Part shown: positions 44,869 to 52,508 of the stretch, piece after piece | Position numbering within the stretch: position 1 is the first letter of the stretch | How the letters are laid out: every line of letters begins with the position of its first letter | Source of the DNA: Aquimarina sp042434915 | GTDB lineage: Bacteria; Bacteroidota; Bacteroidia; Flavobacteriales; Flavobacteriaceae | Assembly (NCBI RefSeq): GCF_042434915.1 | Contig: NZ_CP170198.1 | Span: forward strand, 620,001 to 684,000 | Direction: 5' to 3' | Length of the DNA: 64,000 nt | Program-made: the position numbers and the translations under genes | The notes under the pieces: model-generated | Seen by the model: only the letters and a program-made list of their open reading frames with translations | What the model was told of the DNA's origin: nothing | Database searches by the model: none

Positions 44869-46344
44869 ATGACTAATTATTTCAATACATTATCGCTAAG
44901 AGAACAGCTAACACAACTAGGTAAATGCCGATTTATGAATACTGAAGAATTCACGGATGGAGTTACCATTTTAAAAGAGAAAAACATTGTCATTATTGGG
45001 TGTGGAGCGCAGGGTCTTAATCAAGGACTAAATATGAGAGATTCTGGACTACATATTTCGTACGCCCTTAGAGAAGCTGCAATTCAAACAAAGCGTGATT
45101 CGTTCAAAAGAGCATCAAACAATGGATTTACTGTAGGAACTTATGAAGAAATCATACCCAACGCAGATCTTGTAATTAATCTAACACCAGATAAACAACA
45201 TACACCAGTTATCAATGCAGTGATGCCGTTGATGAAAAAAGGAGCAACACTCTCATATTCGCACGGTTTTAATATTGTAGAGGAAGGAATGAAGATACGT
45301 AAGGATTTAACAGTGATAATGGTAGCGCCAAAGTGTCCAGGTTCTGAGGTTAGAGAAGAATACAAAAGAGGGTTTGGCGTTCCAACCTTAATCGCTGTGC
45401 ATCCAGAAAACGATCCCCAAGGTCATGGATTCGCACAAGCCAAAGCATATGCGGTTGCGACTGGAGGGCATAAAGCAGGAGTTTTAGAATCATCCTTTAT
45501 TGCCGAGGTCAAATCTGATTTAATGGGAGAACAAACTATTTTATGTGGCTTATTACAAACAGGATCTATACTTTGTTTTGATAAAATGATTGCACAAGAT
45601 ATTAATCCAGGATACGCTTCAAAGTTAATACAATATGGTTGGGAAACTATTACCGAAGCACTTAAATATGGCGGTATAACTAATATGATGGATCGGCTTT
45701 CAAATCCTTCCAAAATAAAAGCTTTCGAACTTTCTGAAGAGTTGAAAAATATTATGCGACCCCTATTTAATAAACACATGGATGATATCATTTCTGGGCA
45801 GTTTTCCAAGACTATGATAGAGGATTGGCAACATAATGATGAGAATTTACTTAAATGGAGAGCAGCTACAGAAGAGACAGCATTCGAGAAAACTCCGGCA
45901 GGATCTATGGAAATTTCTGAGCAGGAATTTTATGATCATGGAGTACTTATGGTTGCCTTTGTAAGGGCTGGGGTCGAATTAGCGTATGAGTCAATGACCG
46001 CAGCAGGTATCGTTGACGCTTCGGCATACTACGAATCGTTGCATGAAACCCCTTTGATAGCCAATACAATAGCTCGTAAAAAATTATTTGAAATGAATCG
46101 GGTAATCTCTGATACTGCAGAGTATGGATGTTATTTGTTTGACCATGCATGTAAACCTTTATTAACTGATTTTATGAAAACCATCGATAGTAATGTTATC
46201 GGACATGCTTTTGATAATGAAATAGATAACAATGTTGATAATGTAAAGTTGATAGAAGTGAATACAATCATACGAAATCACCCGATTGAAAAAATTGGTA
46301 AGCAACTTAGAGCATCTATGACTGCTATGAAGCCAATTCTATAA
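44869..46344 (+). CDS. ilvC: Ketol-acid reductoisomerase, class II (long form)
   Basis: 491 residues, the long plant/enterobacterial class, not the ~330-residue class I. NADPH-binding start IVIIGCGAQGLNQGLNMRDSG; substrate/metal motifs VAPKCPGSEVREEYKRGFGVP and EVKSDLMGEQTILCG; the duplicated C-terminal knotted domain includes EFYDHGVLMVAFVRAGVELAYE. It isomerises and reduces acetolactate with Mg2+ and NADPH. The 66-nt gap to ilvN contains a hairpin. Confidence 0.97.
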   Translation: MTNYFNTLSLREQLTQLGKCRFMNTEEFTDGVTILKEKNIVIIGCGAQGLNQGLNMRDSGLHISYALREAAIQTKRDSFKRASNNGFTVGTYEEIIPNADLVINLTPDKQHTPVINAVMPLMKKGATLSYSHGFNIVEEGMKIRKDLTVIMVAPKCPGSEVREEYKRGFGVPTLIAVHPENDPQGHGFAQAKAYAVATGGHKAGVLESSFIAEVKSDLMGEQTILCGLLQTGSILCFDKMIAQDINPGYASKLIQYGWETITEALKYGGITNMMDRLSNPSKIKAFELSEELKNIMRPLFNKHMDDIISGQFSKTMIEDWQHNDENLLKWRAATEETAFEKTPAGSMEISEQEFYDHGVLMVAFVRAGVELAYESMTAAGIVDASAYYESLHETPLIANTIARKKLFEMNRVISDTAEYGCYLFDHACKPLLTDFMKTIDSNVIGHAFDNEIDNNVDNVKLIEVNTIIRNHPIEKIGKQLRASMTAMKPIL

Positions 46345-46363
46345 ACCATAATAATTTATCTGA

Positions 46364-46417
46364 CTGGGTCTGTCTTGATTCTTTTGATGTGTATTGTGAA
46401 TCAAAAGATGGACTCAG
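46364..46417 (+). promoter_or_regulatory. Two-part hairpin between ilvC and ilvA
   Basis: An inner perfect 9-bp stem (46380-46388 with 46400-46408) and an outer 7-bp stem with one G-U pair (46364-46370 with 46411-46417) fill the 88-nt spacer. No T-run. It may lower or stabilise ilvA expression or mark RNA processing. Confidence 0.45.
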
Positions 46418-46432
46418 AAAGATACTTAGGCT

Positions 46433-47698
46433 ATGCATATACATAATACCACATATTTTCCTAGATTGAAGGATATTAAAAAAGCTGCAGTCACTATCAA
46501 AGACGTAGCGGTTATTACTCCTTTGGTCGAGAACCTTCGCTATTCAAAAGTATATAATTGTAATGTACTATTAAAACGAGAAGATCTACAGCAGGTACGA
46601 TCGTATAAAATTAGAGGGGCTTTTAATAAAATTAGCTCTTTAACCAAGGAGGAACAAAAAAGAGGTGTTGTGTGTGCTAGTGCTGGTAATCATGCACAAG
46701 GAGTAGCGTTTACCTGTCAAAAGCTTAAGATAAAGGGGACAATTTATATGCCATCGGTTACACCGAAACAAAAAGTTGAACAAACTCAAATGTTTGGAGG
46801 TGAATTTGTTCAAGTAGTTCTGGTAGGTGACACTTTTGACGATGCTTCAAAGGCAGCAAAAAAAATGTGTAAACAACAACATAAAGTTTTTGTTCATCCT
46901 TTTGATGATCCTAAAATTATTGAAGGACAAGGCACTATTGGTGTCGAAGTTTTTGAGCAATTTAATGAACCAATAGACTATATATTTGTGGCTATTGGTG
47001 GTGGTGGATTAGCTTCTGGATTATGTGGAGCTCTCAAAGTGCTATCGCCAAAAACTAAAATCATAGGGGTCGAACCTATGGGTGCTCCTTCAATGTCTAT
47101 ATCAATTACAAAGAATAGAAATACAGAAATTAACAATATAGATAAATTTATTGATGGCGCTGCTGTAAAGCGGGTGGGAGATCTCAATTTTGAGATTTGC
47201 AAGATGTATTTGGATGATATAATTACTGTTCCCGAAGGTTGGGTATGTCAAACAATATTAGATCTTTATAATAAAGATGCTATTGTTGTAGAACCCGCAG
47301 GAGCACTTGCATTAGCAGCCTTAGAAAAATATAAGATTAAAATAGAAAATAAAAATGTAGTATGTATTGTAAGTGGTAGTAATAATGATATTACAAGAAC
47401 CGCAGAGATAAAAGAACGAGCTTTGTTGTTTGCTAACCTAAAACACTATTTCATACTACGTTTTCCGCAGCGTGCAGGTGCATTAAAACAATTTGTTGTT
47501 GAGGTATTAGGTCCAGAAGATGATATAACGCATTTTGAATATTCAAAAAAATCTAGCCGAGAACATGGGCCAGCAGTTGTTGGAATAGAACTAAAACACA
47601 AAGAGGATTTAGAGCCACTAATCGAAAGAATGAAACTTCAAAAATTTTATGGGAACTATTTAAATGATAAACCTGATCTCTTTCAATATTTGGTGTGA
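46433..47698 (+). CDS. ilvA: Threonine ammonia-lyase (threonine dehydratase)
   Basis: 421 residues. PLP-lysine motif VRSYKIRGAFNKIS, Gly-rich phosphate loop AIGGGGLASGLCG, and a C-terminal ACT-like regulatory domain from ~residue 335 (YFILRFPQRAGALKQFVVEVLG). It deaminates threonine to 2-oxobutyrate, the isoleucine branch. One regulatory domain only, the shorter biosynthetic form. Completes the ilvDBNCA set; only the transaminase is absent. Confidence 0.96.
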   Translation: MHIHNTTYFPRLKDIKKAAVTIKDVAVITPLVENLRYSKVYNCNVLLKREDLQQVRSYKIRGAFNKISSLTKEEQKRGVVCASAGNHAQGVAFTCQKLKIKGTIYMPSVTPKQKVEQTQMFGGEFVQVVLVGDTFDDASKAAKKMCKQQHKVFVHPFDDPKIIEGQGTIGVEVFEQFNEPIDYIFVAIGGGGLASGLCGALKVLSPKTKIIGVEPMGAPSMSISITKNRNTEINNIDKFIDGAAVKRVGDLNFEICKMYLDDIITVPEGWVCQTILDLYNKDAIVVEPAGALALAALEKYKIKIENKNVVCIVSGSNNDITRTAEIKERALLFANLKHYFILRFPQRAGALKQFVVEVLGPEDDITHFEYSKKSSREHGPAVVGIELKHKEDLEPLIERMKLQKFYGNYLNDKPDLFQYLV

Positions 47699-47703
47699 AG
47701 ATT

Positions 47704-48039
47704 TTAAAACGAAGTATAGGATCCTGAGTCTTTTATAATCGCGATGGTTTTAAAACTTCGTTCTAATTTTTTGTAGTGTTCATAATGATGAATGTCCTCA
47801 TTCTTTACCCCTTTAATAATGGTAATGATTTCAGACACTGTTTCAATATTTTTTTCAAAACTATCGGTTTTATAATCACTAAAGGTGGGCGATGCCTTTG
47901 TAGGATTTATCGAGATATTTTCAAAAACCTTATAAGTTTTTAGTTCCTCTCCCTCATGTTTTTCAGAAAAGGATTGTGCGTGAGAATAAGAGATAAACAT
48001 ACAAGTGATAAATAAAGTAAAAAGAAAAGTTTTTTTCAT
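47704..48039 (-). CDS. Small secreted hypothetical protein
   Basis: 111 residues. Signal peptide MKKTFLFTLFITCMFISYSH with cleavage near SHAQ; the mature part is about 89 residues, hydrophilic, with no Cys and no recognised family. It is convergent with ilvA, the stops being 5 nt apart, and an exact TAnnTTTG-type box (TATTTTTG on the minus strand, 48084-48091) lies about 45 nt before its start. Function unknown. Confidence 0.75.
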   Translation of the reverse strand: MKKTFLFTLFITCMFISYSHAQSFSEKHEGEELKTYKVFENISINPTKASPTFSDYKTDSFEKNIETVSEIITIIKGVKNEDIHHYEHYKKLERSFKTIAIIKDSGSYTSF

Positions 48040-48470
48040 TAGATAAGCCCTTTAAGATGATTTGTATTGATGATTGTGTTTGACAAAAATATTTCTAAAT
48101 TGTCTGTATACCCCGCAAGAATCAGTTAAAGTACTGTGAGAATTATGTTATAATTAGTAAGTCTATTAAAGGAATAAAACCATAGTATATATTTAATAAT
48201 ACAACAGTAATCAGTTGTACTATATAATAATTAGGGTGGTATTTCATTTCTGTTTTGATTTAGACTACAAGCGAAAGTTTTCGATTACAAAAAAAAACTT
48301 AAAACTGTTTAGCCATTCATATATGTTGAATGATCTTATAGAGGGTGATGTATGGTAAGTGAAAGATGTATTTAAATGTTAAATTTTATACAATTCATCA
48401 CATATAGTAAAGAGTCACCAACTGGTGGCTCTTTTTTATTTAATAATTTTCCTACTTTAAAAAAAAATTG
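48040..48470. other. Gene-free stretch ending in an orphan terminator
   Basis: No convincing open frame. It contains the presumed promoter of the leftward secreted-protein gene near 48084 and, at its right end, a plus-strand terminator with no gene in front of it, so a small plus-strand RNA could be transcribed from this space. A CGAAA/TTTCG hairpin lies near 48266-48277. The rest is AT-rich with nothing recognised. Confidence 0.45.
48409..48437 (+). terminator. Orphan intrinsic terminator
   Basis: Nine-bp stem with one G-U pair (48411-48419 with 48424-48432, 4-nt loop), extended by two A-T pairs, then a T-run. The nearest plus-strand gene upstream, ilvA, ends 710 nt away with a minus-strand gene between. 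Confidence 0.85.
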
Positions 48471-48480
48471 TACTATTGCA
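48471..48480 (+). promoter_or_regulatory. Candidate -7 box of the arginine operon leader
   Basis: TACTATTGCA differs from TAnnTTTG by one base and carries the GCA tail often seen at strong flavobacterial promoters. It would start an RNA at about 48485, after the orphan terminator and 44 nt before the leader-peptide ATG. Confidence 0.45.
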
Positions 48481-48528
48481 GTGTTAGTTAACGAAAGGGG
48501 CTAAGGCCGACGATTTAGAGTTACTATT

Positions 48529-48630
48529 ATGAAAGCACTACATTTATTTATTTCCGATTTTAATCAATCAATTTTTTTAGATAATCTTCTAATAAGCGTC
48601 TTTCGCTTGCGACGTCCCAGTGGGCTGTAA
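48529..48630 (+). CDS. Putative arginine leader peptide, 33 residues
   Basis: ATG at 48529, stop TAA at 48628. The peptide is MKALHLFISDFNQSIFLDNL followed by LISVFRLRRPSGL; Arg codons CGC, CGA and CGT occupy three of four consecutive positions (codons 26, 28, 29), five codons before the stop. It is the only frame of note between the candidate promoter and the terminator. It has no strong Shine-Dalgarno, which is normal in this phylum. The role would be to sense charged tRNA-Arg by ribosome stalling; the peptide itself need have no function. Confidence 0.55.
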   Translation: MKALHLFISDFNQSIFLDNLLISVFRLRRPSGL

Positions 48631-48694
48631 TTTATTTTAAAAGTGGGTGCGTCCTGCTTTCCCGTGAGGTTAGATCCATTATTTTTAAGTTATA

Positions 48695-48726
48695 GTTGCT
48701 TTTTTATAAAAGCAACAAATCTTTTT
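48695..48726 (+). terminator. Intrinsic terminator in the arginine leader
   Basis: Perfect 9-bp stem GTTGCTTTT/AAAAGCAAC (48695-48703 with 48708-48716, 4-nt loop) followed by AAATC and five T, 65 nt after the leader peptide stop and 135 nt before the first arginine gene, which it would cut off. Confidence 0.75.
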
Positions 48727-48861
48727 ATCATGACCATATCTGGTCTGGATCCAAAATTCAATAATATTATTAATCATCTATAGAATTCATTCTTTAGATA
48801 TATAGTTTATCGTATTGTACTTTCTTATTAATAAAGATCGTACAGCTTTCTATACTACTTT

Positions 48862-49503
48862 ATGGAACAGATAATTATAACAATTGCCAATCACAACCAT
48901 TTACATTTTGCAGAAGAGATATGCGAGGTTATCTCAATTTCTGCAACCATTCGCGGTACAGGTATAGCCAAACGTACACCCGAGTATATTCGAACCAAAA
49001 TAGAAAATGGAAATGCAATCATCGCTCTCGCAGGTGATGCTTTTGCTGGATTTTGTTATATCGAAGTATGGGGTCATAATAATTATGTAGCACATTCGGG
49101 CTTAATTGTACATCCTGAATATCGAAACCTTGGTTTAGCAAAAAAAGTTAAAGAATTTACATTTAACCACTCATTAAAAAAGTTTCCTAATGCCAAGATA
49201 TTCGGAATTACAACTGGACTTGCGGTAATGAAAATAAATTCTGAGTTAGGGTATAAACCTGTCACCTTTTCAGAACTAACAGATGATCCCAAATTCTGGC
49301 AGGGATGTCAAACGTGTACAAATTTTTCTATACTAACTTCAAAAGATTATAAAATGTGTTTGTGCACAGGTATGCTCTTTGACCCTGCTAAACAAAAGCC
49401 TAAAAAGCAAAGCTGGTTTAACAATTCAGTCATAAAACTAATTAAAGAAAAAAAGCAAAAACTGCTCGAAAATCATAAAAAAGTAACATCATGGAAAAAG
49501 TAG
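48862..49503 (+). CDS. GNAT-family N-acyltransferase, first gene of the arginine operon
   Basis: 213 residues. GNAT fold with the acyl-CoA-binding motif A in HSGLIVHPEYRNLGLAKKVKE. A cluster of Cys residues follows the catalytic fold (C149, C152, C166, C168), a CxxC...CxC arrangement that could hold zinc, and the C-terminus is Lys-rich. No other acylglutamate synthase (ArgA/ArgJ) is in the operon, so this gene most likely encodes the first step, N-acylation of glutamate. Given the ArgF' specificity residue, the acyl group may be succinyl rather than acetyl. It overlaps argG by 13 nt. Confidence 0.85.
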   Translation: MEQIIITIANHNHLHFAEEICEVISISATIRGTGIAKRTPEYIRTKIENGNAIIALAGDAFAGFCYIEVWGHNNYVAHSGLIVHPEYRNLGLAKKVKEFTFNHSLKKFPNAKIFGITTGLAVMKINSELGYKPVTFSELTDDPKFWQGCQTCTNFSILTSKDYKMCLCTGMLFDPAKQKPKKQSWFNNSVIKLIKEKKQKLLENHKKVTSWKK

Positions 49504-50684
49504 TACTAGCATATAGCGGGGGATTAGATACTTCGTTTTGTGTAAAATATTTAATAAACGAAAAAAAACTAGCAGTTCATACCATATTAGTCAATACTGG
49601 AGGTTTTGAGGAAAATGAATTAAGTCAAGTAGAAAAAAGAGCATACGATTTAGGAAGTACTTCGCATGTAAATAAAACAATAGTTAATGCTTTTTACGAA
49701 AAAGCGGTTAAGTATTTAATTTTCGGTAATGTTTTAAAAAACAATACATATCCTTTATCCGTTAGTGCAGAACGAATATTTCAAGCTATTGAGGTGATTA
49801 CCTATGCAAAAGCAATTGGAGCAAAGTATATCGCACATGGAAGCACTGGAGCAGGTAATGATCAAATTCGTTTTGATGTAATTTTTCAAACTCTTGCTCC
49901 CGAAATTGAAATTATTACCCCTATACGAGACCTTAAACTTTCGCGTCAAGCGGAAGTAGATTACTTAAAACAGCACGGCATTCTTTATAGTTGGGAAAAA
50001 GCGCAATATTCAATTAATAAAGGCTTGTGGGGAACCAGTGTAGGAGGCAAAGAAACCTTAACCTCATCACAGCCGTTGCCAGAATCTGCATATCCCAGTC
50101 AGTTAGAAGATGGAATTAAAGATAAAAAGCTAACGCTTAATTTTGAGAAAGGTGAATTAGTAGGTCTCAATGGAGCTTTTGATACCCCCGTTGAAATAAT
50201 CAAAAAATTAGAAAAAATTACAAGCTCGTATGCAATCGGTAGGGATATCCATGTGGGTGATACCATAATTGGTATTAAGGGACGTGTTGGATTTGAAGCA
50301 GCAGCTGCTATACTAACGATAAAAGCGCATCATACTTTAGAAAAACATGTATTGTCCAAATGGCAACAATATTGGAAAGAACAACTTGCTAATTGGTATG
50401 GAATGTTATTGCATGAAGGTAATTATTTAGATCCTGTAATGCGTAATATTGAAACCTTTTTGGATGATTCACAAAAATCTGTAACAGGAGAGGTATACAT
50501 TACTTTAAAACCCTATCACTTTACTGTTGATGGCATCGACTCAAAATTTGATATGATGGCGTCAGATATAGCGACCTATGGAGAAGAAAATGATGCATGG
50601 ACCGCCGATGACGCTAAAGGATTTATCAAAATTTACGGAAACGCCAATAAAATAAATCATCACATAAATTCTCAAACAGTATGA
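49491..50684 (+). CDS. argG: Argininosuccinate synthase
   Basis: 397 residues. ATP pyrophosphatase motif VVLAYSGGLDTSFCVKYL, HGSTGAGNDQIRFDV and TSSQPLPESAYPS are characteristic. It joins citrulline and aspartate with ATP in the cytoplasm. Start overlaps the GNAT gene by 13 nt and its TGA overlaps the argC ATG by 4 nt, so all three are translationally coupled. Being second in an operon otherwise ordered for the acyl pathway is a usual flavobacterial arrangement. Confidence 0.97.
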   Translation: MEKVVLAYSGGLDTSFCVKYLINEKKLAVHTILVNTGGFEENELSQVEKRAYDLGSTSHVNKTIVNAFYEKAVKYLIFGNVLKNNTYPLSVSAERIFQAIEVITYAKAIGAKYIAHGSTGAGNDQIRFDVIFQTLAPEIEIITPIRDLKLSRQAEVDYLKQHGILYSWEKAQYSINKGLWGTSVGGKETLTSSQPLPESAYPSQLEDGIKDKKLTLNFEKGELVGLNGAFDTPVEIIKKLEKITSSYAIGRDIHVGDTIIGIKGRVGFEAAAAILTIKAHHTLEKHVLSKWQQYWKEQLANWYGMLLHEGNYLDPVMRNIETFLDDSQKSVTGEVYITLKPYHFTVDGIDSKFDMMASDIATYGEENDAWTADDAKGFIKIYGNANKINHHINSQTV

Positions 50685-51658
50685 TACAGGTAGGGATTGT
50701 CGGGGGATCAGGCTATACAGCAGGCGAACTTTTAAGAATATTGGTGCATCATACAAAGGTTGATATCAATTTTGTTTACAGCACTACCAATGCAGGTGTT
50801 TCAATTGTAAAACAGCATCCTGATTTGTTGGGATCGATCAAGTTAGATTTTACAGATACTATTAATGCCAATGTAGACGTAGCATTTTTATGCCTCGGAC
50901 ATGGAAAATCTAAACATTTTTTAGAAACCCATACGTTTTCTAGTAAAACTAAAGTAATCGATCTTGGCAATGACTTTAGATTGCAAGCAGATCAGTATTT
51001 TAAAGAAAGAGATTTTATTTATGGCTTACCAGAATTACAGAATAAAAAAATCACCTCTGCAAATAATATAGCAAATCCTGGATGTTTTGCCACCGCAATT
51101 CAATTAGGCGTTTTACCGCTCGCTGTAAAAGGTTTATTAAGACAAGCGATTCATGTTAATGCTACTACAGGAAGTACAGGAGCTGGTGTACAGCCTGGAG
51201 CGACCACTCATTTTAGTTGGAGAGATAATAATTTTTCAAGCTATAAGGTCTTTACACATCAACATTTAGCTGAAATTAAGCAATCCTTGTTAAACAAACA
51301 GCCTGATTTTAAAGCACCTATTTACTTTGTTCCCAATCGAGGTAATTTTAGTAAAGGTATTTATGCAACGATCTATACTCAATACGATGAGAGTCTTGAG
51401 AAGGCTATTTTTTTATACAAACAGTATTATCAAAATATGCCATTTACACATGTATCAGATGCTGCAGTAACTCTCAAACAGGTATTAAATACCAATAAAT
51501 GTTTGGTGCATTTGCAAAAACAAGGTGATATGCTCATAATTACTACAGTGCTAGATAATTTAATAAAAGGAGCATCTGGGCAAGCCATACAAAATATGAA
51601 TCTCATGTTTGGTTTGGACGAGACTACAGGTCTTAATCTAAAAGCCAGTGCTTTTTAA
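50681..51658 (+). CDS. argC: N-acyl-gamma-glutamyl-phosphate reductase
   Basis: 325 residues. NADPH-binding start VGIVGGSGYTAGELLRIL, active-site Cys in NIANPGCFATAIQLGVLPL, and TGSTGAGVQPGATTHFSWR. It reduces the acylglutamyl phosphate made by ArgB. It may act on succinylated intermediates here. Confidence 0.97.
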   Translation: MIQVGIVGGSGYTAGELLRILVHHTKVDINFVYSTTNAGVSIVKQHPDLLGSIKLDFTDTINANVDVAFLCLGHGKSKHFLETHTFSSKTKVIDLGNDFRLQADQYFKERDFIYGLPELQNKKITSANNIANPGCFATAIQLGVLPLAVKGLLRQAIHVNATTGSTGAGVQPGATTHFSWRDNNFSSYKVFTHQHLAEIKQSLLNKQPDFKAPIYFVPNRGNFSKGIYATIYTQYDESLEKAIFLYKQYYQNMPFTHVSDAAVTLKQVLNTNKCLVHLQKQGDMLIITTVLDNLIKGASGQAIQNMNLMFGLDETTGLNLKASAF

Positions 51659-51673
51659 AAAAATGTAATAACT

Positions 51674-52468
51674 ATGGAAAAGTTAGCAATAATTGGTGTT
51701 GGAAATTTGGGAAAATCTATTCTTGACGGAATTTTAGCGGGTGGATTGTTCGACATAGATCAAATCACAATCTCAAGTAAATCAAAAAAAAATTTAACAG
51801 CAGTAAAGCAGCTCTTTAATGTACAAGTAGTCCATGATAATGCAAAAGCTATTGTTAATGCAAAGTGGATAGTACTTTGTGTACAACCCAAACAATTACA
51901 CTCGGTTTTACAAGATATCAAAGGTTCTGTTCAACCTGATCAAATAATTATTTCTACGGTTACAGGCGTAGGAATTAGTGATATTAACAAGATTCTCTCA
52001 AATAACAAAGTGATTCGTGTCATGCCTAATACAGCAGCCTCAAAAAAAATGTCTATGACTTGTATCGCTGCTAATAGCGAGTGTAGTGAGGAGTTAAAAA
52101 CAGTAGATAAAATCTTTACAACCTTAGGTAAGGTTCTAGTTATCGAAGAGGAGCTTATGCAAGCTGCTACTGTACTTGGGGCTAGCGGCATTGCATTTTT
52201 TTTACGTTTTCTACGTGCGATGATTCAAGGAGGGATTCAAATGGGATTTCACCCTCACGAGGCTCAAATTATAGCAGTCCAAACAGCTATAGGGGCAGCC
52301 ACTTTAGTTTCAGAAAATGGGTCACACCCAGAATGTGAAATCGACAAGGTTACTACGCCACAAGGATGCACCATCCAAGGATTAAATGAGATGGAACATC
52401 AAGGATTAAGCTCCTCTGTAATTAAAGGCGTCATGGCTTCTTACAAAAAAATCAATTCAATACAATAA
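51674..52468 (+). CDS. proC: Pyrroline-5-carboxylate reductase
   Basis: 264 residues. Rossmann start LAIIGVGNLGKSILDGILAGG, VIRVMPNTAA, and the C-terminal ProC signature VTTPQGCTIQGLNEMEHQGL. It reduces P5C to proline. It is embedded between argC and argD, joining proline synthesis to arginine control; P5C could come from glutamate semialdehyde or from ornithine catabolism. Confidence 0.96.
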   Translation: MEKLAIIGVGNLGKSILDGILAGGLFDIDQITISSKSKKNLTAVKQLFNVQVVHDNAKAIVNAKWIVLCVQPKQLHSVLQDIKGSVQPDQIIISTVTGVGISDINKILSNNKVIRVMPNTAASKKMSMTCIAANSECSEELKTVDKIFTTLGKVLVIEEELMQAATVLGASGIAFFLRFLRAMIQGGIQMGFHPHEAQIIAVQTAIGAATLVSENGSHPECEIDKVTTPQGCTIQGLNEMEHQGLSSSVIKGVMASYKKINSIQ

Positions 52469-52508
52469 GCGGTGTGAACACAAGAACACCCTCACCTAAA
52501 CTAGAATT

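Larger units (their letters stand above)
48485..48726 (+). ncRNA. Candidate arginine attenuator (leader RNA)
   Basis: The 240-nt leader before the arginine operon contains, in order, a 33-codon leader frame with an Arg-Leu-Arg-Arg block (48604-48615), a protector hairpin that would pair 48611-48619 with 48644-48653 (GACG/CGTC and CCCA/TGGG), an alternative pairing of 48639-48646 with 48696-48703 (8 bp, three of them G-U), and the intrinsic terminator 48695-48726. The last three are mutually exclusive in the manner of a classical amino-acid attenuator: ribosomes stalled at Arg codons would mask segment 1, free segment 2 and prevent the terminator. No known riboswitch was recognised. Pairing was judged by eye only. 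Confidence 0.6.

Noticed and set aside
48529..48630. Independent small functional protein
   Set aside because: It has no signal or domain, and its position before a terminator and an arginine operon points to a sensing leader instead.
48485..48726. tmRNA, RNase P RNA, tRNA or a known riboswitch in the arginine leader
   Set aside because: None of their conserved cores (T-loop with acceptor stem, P4 region, TPP, SAM or cobalamin boxes) could be found; the leader-peptide model explains the elements better.
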